Under the pieces are notes generated by a model. It was not told the origin of the DNA, did no database searches, and was given only the letters and a program-made list of their open reading frames with translations. Below, piece by piece: positions 27,425-34,290 of a stretch of DNA of 34,290 nucleotides. Numbering within the stretch: position 1 is the first letter of the stretch; each line of letters starts with the position of its first letter. The stretch is from Chrysochromulina tobinii (taxonomy: Eukaryota; Haptophyta; Prymnesiales; Chrysochromulinaceae), in contig JWZX01002488.1 in the NCBI GenBank assembly GCA_001275005.1, forward strand, positions 1 through 34,290. Reading direction: 5' to 3'. Both the position numbers and the translations under genes were made by a program.

Positions 27425-30343
27425 ATGAAGCCTGTCGACATCGCCGCTCCAATCCCGCCACCTCCCCCACCCGCGGACGCCAGTGCGCCCGCCGCAGAGG
27501 CGCCGGACGATGATCAGGAGGGGTTCGGCGGCACCGATGAGATGCTTCTCGATGCCGTTTCGAAGATGGAGTGGAAGAATATTGAGCAGTCGCTCTCGCA
27601 CAACAAGAAAACGGTCGCGTTGATGCTCAAGCGCTCGTGCGCCCAGGTGCGCACCAAGGGAGATCTCGAGCGCGATGAGTCGAACGGCAAGTTCCTCGGC
27701 GACATGCTCACCGAGATGGATAACTTTGCGACGTGGTGCTACACGGAGCACATCCGGCCGAAGCTTATCGAGCTGCTGCCTATCGAGCTCGAGGAGGAAG
27801 AAGAGGAGGAGGATCCCAAGAAGAAGAAAAAGGGCGGCAAGCCGGGCGCCGGCGGCGGCAAACCGGGCGCTGGCGGCGGCAAGAAGGGGGGCGGTGGCAA
27901 AGCTGCGATTCCCGCAAAGACGCAGATCAAGCTCGACAATGTGTTGCGCATCATGAAGGGTGAGAGTGCCAAGAAGGGCGCGAGTACGATGGGCGTGGGC
28001 GCGCATGCGATGGGCTGGCTTGAGGCGCTTGAAGCGGGCAAGAACCTCGTGCTGGACGCCCCATGGGAGCTGCAGCTCGCCAAGGAGATGGGCACGGCCG
28101 CAGCGCTGCTGGGGAAGAAGGAGAAGGGGACGACCAAGGAGGAGTCCGAGGAGAAGCGCTATCGCAACGTGCGCAACCTGGCGGACGCGATTGTCATCTT
28201 TGAAACCCAGTACAAGCAGCGCTACGGCGTCGACGAGCTGCCGCCCTTACAGCTGCTCACCGACGCACGCTTCGTACTGGGTGAGCTCAAGGTGAAGACC
28301 AAGTTCACCGTGTCCAAGTGCCTGCGCAAGCACCCGCACCTGCTCTCGACGTCGCAGTTCAAGTCGCGCCACGCGGCCAAGTTCCTGCAGCCGTACTCGA
28401 CGCAGCTCGACCTGTTCAAATCGATTGTCAAGCCAGGCCCTCGGCTGGTGCTGCTGCGCTCGCCGCCCGACACGGGCAAGACGTCGCTCGCCCCGGCGCT
28501 GCCGGAGCTCTTCCCGGAGCAGCGTGTGGTCTTCTGCTGCCTCGCACGCCGTGTGAACCTCGAGGTCGCGCAGACGCTGTACAACATGGGCATCCCGTTT
28601 GCGTGGGTGCACAACAAGCAAGTGACGTGTTCGTGGCTGTGCGGTCTTCGCGGCGCGTCGACCTCGACCTCGATTGCCCAAATGGAGGAGAAACTGCGAG
28701 TGGGCGTCGAGAAGCTTCAGGAGACGCAGGGCGGCCTCTCGAACACCAAGGTGCGCAAGAGGAACGCGCAGGTGATCAGGCCGCCGCGCTGCTTCGTGAG
28801 CGACGTCGCCTCGTGCGCGTGGCTCACCAAGCAGCTCGAGCCGGACAAGACTGTCCTGATGATCGACGAGCCGACCATGGGCGCCGACCAAGGCCACGGC
28901 GAGGCGCTGCCGCCCTCGTCGCTCACGGGCCTGATGACACAGGCGATGCTCGCGGCGCCCTACAAGACCATCTGGTCGTCGGCGACCCTGCCGCCGGGGA
29001 ACACCATCCCAACGCTCATCAACAAGTTCAAGGAGCGCTTCAGCGTAGGAGACGAGGCAGTGGACGAGCTCGTCTCGATGCAGCTCAACGTGGGCGTCCT
29101 CCTTGTGAGACCCAACGGCCAGGTGGCGCTGCCGCACGCCATTTGTGCTGTCGAGGGAGAGGGCGAGAAGGGCGCCTCGGCCGCTCTCAGCGAGTTCATC
29201 ACGCGTCTCAAGACTGAGCCCCTGCTGCTCAAGGCGTACACGGCGCAGGCGATCTCGACGATGGAGGATCGCCTCTCTGCAGACGACGTGAAGCCGCTCG
29301 CCGCCAAGGCGAAGATGGAGGTGCCGCAGATCGACGAGCACTTTGAAGACCTGTCCAAGCTCTCGCACGGCTCGTTGCGCCAGTACGCGGTGCTCATCTT
29401 GGAGAAGCTTGCTGCGACCAAGGACGACAAGCTCATCCAGCTCGCGTGCACCCCATCCAAGGATGCCAGCCAAGCTCTCTTCCCGCCTTTCGACGCGCCC
29501 AAGCTGCTGCTCCAGAACGCGCACAAGTTCCCGGGCATGACGTTGACGGTGTCCTCCGATCCGAAGGAGCAAATCGGTGCTACGTCAGAGGCCCTCGTCA
29601 AAGAGATGCCCTCGCTCAAGAAGCTCAACAAGGAGATCGAGGCTGCGGAAGAGGCCTATCGGAAACGGATCGACGGCATCCGCAAGGAGGCGGAGAAGGT
29701 CAAGGGCGGCGAGGACCGCATCGAGGAGATCGTCTCTGCCAAGCTGCGCGAGATGGGGCTCTCGGAGGGCGCCGGCCCCGGGGTCAAGATCCCCGAGCAC
29801 TGCGTCGTCAACTCGCGCGCGCACCTTCGCAAGTACGCCGGCGCGCAGGTGGCCGAGGAGATGGACGGGGGCTTCATCCGAATCCCGCCGTCGAACGCCG
29901 AGCTCAAGGAGGTTGGCGCTCTACCCGTCGATGAGACTTGGGCGGCACTGTTGCTCGCGGGCGTGGCGGCGCACATGCCGCACGACCCCGTCCTCAACCC
30001 GGCCGGCGACATCTCGTACACCAACTACGTGGCCAACAAGATGGAGCACGGCCAGCTCGCCGTCTGCGGCGTGACGAAGGACTTCACCTACGGCGCCAAC
30101 GTGCCATGCACCTCCGTGCTCGTCGATAAGGACTTTTTGCTCAAGCACTCGGCCAACACGCTGCGTCAGTTTATCGGCCGCGTGGCGCGCACGGGCCTTG
30201 CCCCCTTTGGGATCGCGCAGTTTGAAGACGACGCCTTCCTTGAGAAGATGTGCGGCAAGAACAACCAGGAGGAGGCGCTTTGCATGGAGGCCACGGCGAA
30301 AGCCATCTGCAAACTCGTCGACGCAGGCGAGGAACTGTCGTGA
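27425..30343 (+). CDS. divergent superfamily 2 helicase-like protein
   Basis: A 972-residue protein from the ATG at 27425 (MKPVDIAAP); the frame opens at a GTG at 27236 that is unlikely to be used. An N-terminal helical region is followed by an acidic run and Lys/Gly repeats (KKKKKGGKPGAGGGKPGAGG, about residues 135-160). The helicase core shows an atypical Walker A, LRSPPDTGKTS (Lys352), motif II MIDEPT (Asp481, Glu482), motif III WSSAT (517-521), a motif V-like FTYGANVPC and motif VI QFIGRVARTG (Gln915, Arg919, Arg922). A long insert with a coiled coil (KEIEAAEEAYRKRIDGIRKE) and a Gly-rich turn separates the RecA-like halves. It has no flanking domain that tells the substrate. NTP-dependent nucleic acid remodelling is the family expectation. 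I do not recognise the subfamily. Confidence 0.7.
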   Translation: MKPVDIAAPIPPPPPPADASAPAAEAPDDDQEGFGGTDEMLLDAVSKMEWKNIEQSLSHNKKTVALMLKRSCAQVRTKGDLERDESNGKFLGDMLTEMDNFATWCYTEHIRPKLIELLPIELEEEEEEEDPKKKKKGGKPGAGGGKPGAGGGKKGGGGKAAIPAKTQIKLDNVLRIMKGESAKKGASTMGVGAHAMGWLEALEAGKNLVLDAPWELQLAKEMGTAAALLGKKEKGTTKEESEEKRYRNVRNLADAIVIFETQYKQRYGVDELPPLQLLTDARFVLGELKVKTKFTVSKCLRKHPHLLSTSQFKSRHAAKFLQPYSTQLDLFKSIVKPGPRLVLLRSPPDTGKTSLAPALPELFPEQRVVFCCLARRVNLEVAQTLYNMGIPFAWVHNKQVTCSWLCGLRGASTSTSIAQMEEKLRVGVEKLQETQGGLSNTKVRKRNAQVIRPPRCFVSDVASCAWLTKQLEPDKTVLMIDEPTMGADQGHGEALPPSSLTGLMTQAMLAAPYKTIWSSATLPPGNTIPTLINKFKERFSVGDEAVDELVSMQLNVGVLLVRPNGQVALPHAICAVEGEGEKGASAALSEFITRLKTEPLLLKAYTAQAISTMEDRLSADDVKPLAAKAKMEVPQIDEHFEDLSKLSHGSLRQYAVLILEKLAATKDDKLIQLACTPSKDASQALFPPFDAPKLLLQNAHKFPGMTLTVSSDPKEQIGATSEALVKEMPSLKKLNKEIEAAEEAYRKRIDGIRKEAEKVKGGEDRIEEIVSAKLREMGLSEGAGPGVKIPEHCVVNSRAHLRKYAGAQVAEEMDGGFIRIPPSNAELKEVGALPVDETWAALLLAGVAAHMPHDPVLNPAGDISYTNYVANKMEHGQLAVCGVTKDFTYGANVPCTSVLVDKDFLLKHSANTLRQFIGRVARTGLAPFGIAQFEDDAFLEKMCGKNNQEEALCMEATAKAICKLVDAGEELS

Positions 30344-30800
30344 GCGGTTGCGTCCATGGAGCACGCACATGGTCTGAGGAGAGAGGGAGAGCGCGCTTCC
30401 ACTTAGCTTCCACTCTTGTCGCAGACTCGACATTCGAGAGAGCGCGAGAGAGCTGATAGAGGTGCCGTGGAGCGATGCCGTGTGGGCCCGGCTGCGGGGC
30501 GTTCACGAGAGTGCAGCACGCGCGCGGAGCATGCCCGGGTGCGGGTCCCGTCGCCGTACCGCGTCCGGTCCAGTTGTACCCCGCGTAACGCCCCGAACCA
30601 CCCATACATGTGAGAGAGTGTTCGTACGTAAACAGAATATACATGTACATGTACCGCGAGAGCCACCGACCTCGACGAGAAGGTCGGTGCCACCGCGGGA
30701 GCCACGGCTCTCGTGAAACGGCGGACCGCGAAGAGGTTCGCTTATAGCGCTCGCATTCGACGCCCGGCGACGTAGTCGACGACCCTACCAATCGGCGAGC
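30344..30800. other. intergenic region with nested inverted repeat
   Basis: This separates the helicase-like gene from the PUF6-like gene, both on the plus strand. It includes a GA-rich stretch (agagagcgcgagagagct, about 30437-30454), the palindrome acatgtacatgt (30641-30652) and the nested inverted repeat at 30657-30713. No gene is seen. Confidence 0.5.
30657..30713. repeat. nested inverted repeat (two-stem hairpin)
   Basis: The outer arms CGAGAGCC (30657-30664) and GGCTCTCG (30706-30713) enclose the inner arms CACCGACCT (30664-30672) and AGGTCGGTG (30681-30689), whose loop is cgacgaga. All arms are exact. It lies about 90 bp before the PUF6-like ATG and so may be in its 5' leader or promoter. 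Confidence 0.75.
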
Positions 30801-32798
30801 ATGGCCAAGAAGGATAAGAAGAAGGCCGCGGCGGACGATGAAAACCCAGAAAACCTTCCGTCCCAGCCGAACAATACACTCTTTGGCAAGCAAACGAGCG
30901 CCACAACAAAACGTGCCTCGGATGAGGATGCTGCTGCACACACGGATGCAGCAAAGCCTGCTAAACGGAAGCTCGCACCCGTCTCAAAGGAGGACCCAGC
31001 GCTGGCTTTGCTGCGTGAGGCCAAACGGGCCAAACGGTCCGACAACGGGAGTGCGTCCGACAGGTCGCCGTCGAAGCCCGCACCAGGCGGCGGCCAGAAG
31101 GCGGTGCGTGCACATGCCGATGCGGTCGAGCAGGGCAATAAGCTGTGGGAGCGGCTGCGTAGCGAGAAGACGGCGGCATCGGATCGCGAAGCGCTGGTGA
31201 GCGAGGTGCTCGCGCTCTTCCACGGCAACGTGCTCGCGGTGCTGCAAAAGCACGACGCCGCGCGCGTGCTGCAGTCGTGCTATCGGCAGGGCACTGCCGA
31301 GCAGCGCGACACGCTGCTCGCGGAGGTCAAGGGGGAGGCCAAGGAGCTGGCGCGCTCGCACTACGGCCACTTTTTGCTGCTCACGGTGCTGCGGCACGGC
31401 ACGAGCGCGCACAGGCAGCAGCTCCTCGCCGAGCTCACACCGCACGCCGCCGACCTGATGGTGCATGCGGAGGGCTCGGCCGTGCTGCAACTGCTGTACA
31501 GCGACGTCGCGAGCGGCGAGCAGAAGAATGGGCTCTTCCGCGCGCTCTGGGCCAAGGAGGTGGCGATGCTGGGCGCGAGCGCTTCGTCGCAGTTTGGTAG
31601 CCTCGAGCAGCTCTTCGAGCTCGACCCTCTCTGCAAGGGCCGCGTGCTGCGACGTCTCGAGATCTTATTGTCCAAGGCCGCTCGCAAGGGCCTCGCGGTG
31701 ACGAGCCTCGTACAGCGTGGCGCGGCGGAGATGCTCGCCCACGGCGACGACGCGCAGCGGCAGGAGCTGGTGAACACCTTCAAGGAGCAGGCCGTGCACA
31801 TCATGCACACGCGCGACGGCGCGCGCATCGCGTGCGGCTGCCTGCGCCACGGCGACGCTAAGGACCGCAAGGCACTTCTCAAAGCTCTCAAAGGGTACGT
31901 GGGCCGCGCGGCGTGCGACCCACACGGCGCGCTCGTGCTGTGCGTGGCGCTCGAGGCGGTGGATGATACGGTGCTGCTTGCCAAGGGTGTCCTCACTGAG
32001 CTCACTAGCAGCCTCGACACTCTCAGCCGCCACCCGCACGGCACGTTGCCGCTGCTGCAGCTCCTAGCCCCACGCGAGAAACGCCACTTTTCGCCCTTGC
32101 AGCTTAGCCTGATGGGTCCCCCCGAGTCCGCGATGTCAAAGAAGGCGCCCGAGGTGCGCCGTTCGGAGCTCCTACCCACACTGCTCCCGCCGCTGCTCCG
32201 CCTTTGCGCGAGCCAGCCCGCACAGCTCATCGCGTCGCCGCACGGCGCCGCGGTCGTGTATGAGACTCTGCGGCTCGCGAGCGCCAGTGAGGAGGGCCTG
32301 ACACTCGACACGGCAGCTATGGCCGAGGCGCTCGCGACGGCGTTTACAGCACTGGCTGGCGTGGCGACGGAGCCCCCGCCCGCGGCCGATGCGGACGCGG
32401 ATGCGGAAATAGCCGCCGCCTTGGCGGCCGCTGCATCGACGCCGCTCGTGGCGCACCCGTATGGCGCGCGGCTATACAAACGGCTGGTGCAGGCCCACAG
32501 CGCCTTCGCGCAGGCCCTTGTGCCCGTGCTCGCGGGGAAGCTCGCGGACTGGGCGCTCGCGGGCGCTGGCTGGGTGGTGCTTGCACTCCTAGAGAGTCCT
32601 CCGACCTCCGACATGGTGCGCGAGGAGCTCGAGGGGCAGCAGGCGGCCCTAGCCGCGAGTGCCGCGCAGGGCTGCCGCGCTCTCAGCCAGGCGCTGCCAC
32701 CGCTCGTGCCCGGCAAGGGCAAGAAGAAGGCGCCCGCGCCGGCGAAGGAGGAGGCTCCGGCGGACACGGCTGGCGGAAAGAAGAAGAAGGTCAAGTGA
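30801..32798 (+). CDS. PUF6: PUF6/APUM24-like pumilio-repeat protein
   Basis: A 665-residue protein from the ATG at 30801. The N-terminus is basic and Lys/Ala-rich (MAKKDKKKAAA, PAKRKLAPVS), fitting nucleolar targeting. From about residue 110, diverged pumilio-type repeats appear: LWERLRSEKTAASDREALVS, VLQKHDAARVLQSCYRQGT, ARSHYGHFLLLTVLRHGTS, MVHAEGSAVLQLLYSD, and later IMHTRDGARIACGCLRHGDA and ACDPHGALVLCVALEAVDD. The segment HPHGTLPLLQLLAPREKRHF, then SPLQLSLM, is the signature of the CPL domain found in the Puf6/Puf-A/APUM24 branch. These proteins bind structured RNA without sequence preference and act in 60S pre-ribosome and rRNA processing in the nucleolus. The C-terminus is a Lys-rich tail (GKGKKKAPAPAK, GGKKKKVK). 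No introns are apparent. The gene symbol is by family. Confidence 0.88.
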   Translation: MAKKDKKKAAADDENPENLPSQPNNTLFGKQTSATTKRASDEDAAAHTDAAKPAKRKLAPVSKEDPALALLREAKRAKRSDNGSASDRSPSKPAPGGGQKAVRAHADAVEQGNKLWERLRSEKTAASDREALVSEVLALFHGNVLAVLQKHDAARVLQSCYRQGTAEQRDTLLAEVKGEAKELARSHYGHFLLLTVLRHGTSAHRQQLLAELTPHAADLMVHAEGSAVLQLLYSDVASGEQKNGLFRALWAKEVAMLGASASSQFGSLEQLFELDPLCKGRVLRRLEILLSKAARKGLAVTSLVQRGAAEMLAHGDDAQRQELVNTFKEQAVHIMHTRDGARIACGCLRHGDAKDRKALLKALKGYVGRAACDPHGALVLCVALEAVDDTVLLAKGVLTELTSSLDTLSRHPHGTLPLLQLLAPREKRHFSPLQLSLMGPPESAMSKKAPEVRRSELLPTLLPPLLRLCASQPAQLIASPHGAAVVYETLRLASASEEGLTLDTAAMAEALATAFTALAGVATEPPPAADADADAEIAAALAAAASTPLVAHPYGARLYKRLVQAHSAFAQALVPVLAGKLADWALAGAGWVVLALLESPPTSDMVREELEGQQAALAASAAQGCRALSQALPPLVPGKGKKKAPAPAKEEAPADTAGGKKKKVK

Positions 32799-33598
32799 CG
32801 GCTGAAGGCGAGCACGGCGGAGCGAGAGGTCCGCGAGGAGGAAAGAGGCACAGCGGCCGCGAAGAGTCCACAGAGCTGCCTTTTAGTAGAGCCGGGAGCT
32901 TGTGCAGAGAGGCGGTTCGTCAAGGCGCTCGCGAGACAATCGCGGCAAATATGTGTGTTCCCCAGTGCCAGCACGCAGCAGCGCGCATCCGGTCCTGTCT
33001 CGGTGTCGTCTCGCGTTGCCGATCGGTCATGGGTAAAGCCGAGCAGGAGTCAAATGTTACAGTATACGATATTAAGCCTTTCATACACACGACATCGCGC
33101 GGCCGGTAAAGAGCTCGGTCGTACTATATTTTGGCGCACGAGCCCCACACGACCGCCGCGCAGAGATCCCCTAACACGAACACGGCACCGGCTCTCCACA
33201 CTCCGTCAGCGAGAGCGACACGACACACCATGGTTGCGCGGCGCCAGTGAGAGATAGCGGGCGGCAAATCGCACAAACATCGCACACAAAGACCACGTGC
33301 CCCACTGTCCAGCACGCGCGTCGTTGACGCCAACACCGGTCAGCATCACCGGCGCCGCACAACCTACCTGATGGGCTACGCCACATAGAGACGGGCGGCC
33401 GTCGGAGGCAAGCACCCGTCGCCGAAGCGCATCGCCCCCTCCACCCGGTGGCCACATAATGCATGCCATCATCATAGTCAATCGGGCGTCGTCAGCAAGG
33501 GCGCAGCCCCGCCACGCGCCGTCCTGAGCGCCGCCACCCCTCCTCCCATCTCCCGCCCATCGAGTTCCGCTCGGAGCTACCGATCGTACTCACCGTCC
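32799..33598. other. intergenic region between convergent genes
   Basis: This 800-bp stretch lies between the stops of the PUF6-like gene (+) and the Sec16 gene (-), so it holds both 3' untranslated regions. A lower-GC patch (about 33045-33090, acagtatacgatattaagcc) could contain polyadenylation signals. Open frames on the minus strand (33124-33481) are Cys/Arg-rich and overlapping in several frames, with no domain. No RNA gene was recognised. Confidence 0.5.
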
Positions 33599-34290
33599 TC
33601 ATTCGGCGACGCCGCCTCCTGCGCCCACATCGGCGCCCACATCGGCGTACACCTGCGCCGTCGGGGTCATGAAGAGAGGCATCGCGCCGCCGCCCCCGCC
33701 CGCGTCACCGTCGTCGCCGGCGGCCTTCTGCGGCGTGAAGACCTTGTAAGCAGGCGCGGCGGGTTTTGGGCGCGCGGCGGGTGGCGGCATCTTGTCAGCG
33801 TCGCCCTGGGCACCCGCGTCGCCGCCCGTGTTGAAGGTGTCCACATAACGCGAGCGCGGCGTCGCGCGCGCGCGGCCGCCGCCTCCGCTGCTGTCGACGG
33901 CACGGAAGCGCGCCGGGCCGCCCTCGGCCCCGGGGCCGCCCGGCGTCTGCGGAGCGAAGCCGGCGCCGGCGCCGGCACCACCGCCGCCGCCGCCGCCGCC
34001 TGGTGGAGGCGGTGGGGCGGCAAGGTTGTCCTTGGCCCACTGCTCAGGATCAGCCGATTTGGGCATCCATGCCTTGTACTTGTCATTGTACACAAACTCC
34101 TCCGCGTCGGCTAGCTGCGTATCTGGCTTGGCGACGAGCTTGGAGACCGACTCAGTCAACTTGGAGAACATGCCGCCGAACATGCTGCTGCCCCCCCCTG
34201 ATGACGGCGTCTTCATCAGACCTGAGAGAGATGCTGTTGAGAAATCCTTCTCGGGTGCGGGCGCCGGCGCCGGCCACCTCGCGGGCGCGG
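33599..34290 (-). CDS. SEC16: Sec16 C-terminal part (truncated by window edge)
   Basis: The minus-strand frame stays open to the window edge (reading ...EKDFSTASLSGLMKTPSSGG), so the 5' part lies to the right. The visible 230 residues match the C-terminal region of Sec16, the scaffold of ER exit sites that organises COPII coat assembly: MFGGMFSKLTESVSKLV, then EEFVYNDKYKAWMP, the counterpart of the family's E-N-x-F-Y-Y-D-x-x-x-x-x-W-V element, followed by a Pro run (APPPPPGG), Gly-rich linker, and SRYVDTFNTGG, matching the conserved RSRYVD element of Sec16. The last 60 residues are Pro/Ala/Gly-rich. The central conserved domain that binds Sec13 is outside the window. Gly runs are encoded by a ccg repeat at about 33970-34015. 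Confidence in the family is good; the internal start at 34216 is not the gene start. Confidence 0.78.
   Translation of the reverse strand, partial: APARWPAPAPAPEKDFSTASLSGLMKTPSSGGGSSMFGGMFSKLTESVSKLVAKPDTQLADAEEFVYNDKYKAWMPKSADPEQWAKDNLAAPPPPPGGGGGGGGAGAGAGFAPQTPGGPGAEGGPARFRAVDSSGGGGRARATPRSRYVDTFNTGGDAGAQGDADKMPPPAARPKPAAPAYKVFTPQKAAGDDGDAGGGGGAMPLFMTPTAQVYADVGADVGAGGGVAE

Noticed and set aside
28247-29572. 441-residue minus-strand frame inside the helicase-like gene
   Set aside because: Leu/Arg/Val/His-rich shadow caused by GC-rich codons; the plus strand has ordered helicase motifs.
31361-32974. 537-residue minus-strand frame opposite the PUF6-like gene
   Set aside because: Ser/Ala/Arg-rich shadow without domains; the pumilio and CPL motifs are on the plus strand.

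Overview
The window is GC-rich nuclear DNA of a eukaryote, most likely a unicellular alga. A haptophyte-like protist is my best guess, but this rests on composition and gene style, not on a marker search. The evidence for a eukaryote is a cytosolic ribosomal protein uL23 (RPL23A) gene split by GT-AG introns, a Sec16 C-terminus, a PUF6-type nucleolar pumilio protein, a mitochondrial SDH assembly factor, a SUMO protease and U-box and RING proteins. Genes are intron-poor, alternate freely between strands, and are rich in Ala/Gly/Pro low-complexity tracts and coding minisatellites.

Layout from left to right. Positions 1-1000 hold a perfect hairpin and GGGTC-type repeats with no convincing gene. 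From 1014 to 10474 lie a small secreted protein (-), SDHAF4 (+), a long low-complexity protein with an N-terminal helical domain (-), a SPRY/coiled-coil protein (-), an MFS transporter (-) and a U-box protein (+). From 10475 to 11765 is repeat-bearing non-coding DNA. From about 11766 to 16582 is one large two-exon gene (-) encoding a Ulp1/SENP-type protease with long repetitive tails; its second exon carries a perfect 140-bp tandem duplication. From 16583 to 20841 is gene-poor sequence with a 237-bp foldback element, an AT-rich perfect hairpin, a probable two-exon RING-H2 gene (+) and two doubtful minus-strand reading frames.

From 20842 to the right edge the density is high: a 1255-residue membrane-anchored PAN-like plus DUF5695-like protein (+), RPL23A (-, three exons), a small protein with an eIF2A/PYM-type helical motif (+), a divergent SF2 helicase-like protein (+), a PUF6/APUM24-like protein (+), and the 3' end of a Sec16 gene (-) running off the window.

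The genes do not form an operon or one pathway. Themes that recur are RNA and ribosome biology (uL23, PUF6, the helicase, the eIF2A/PYM-like protein) and ubiquitin/SUMO control (U-box, RING-H2, Ulp1). Start codons were placed at ATG throughout; several longest open frames begin upstream at GTG or TTG and were trimmed. All family assignments are from reading motifs by eye, without database searches.
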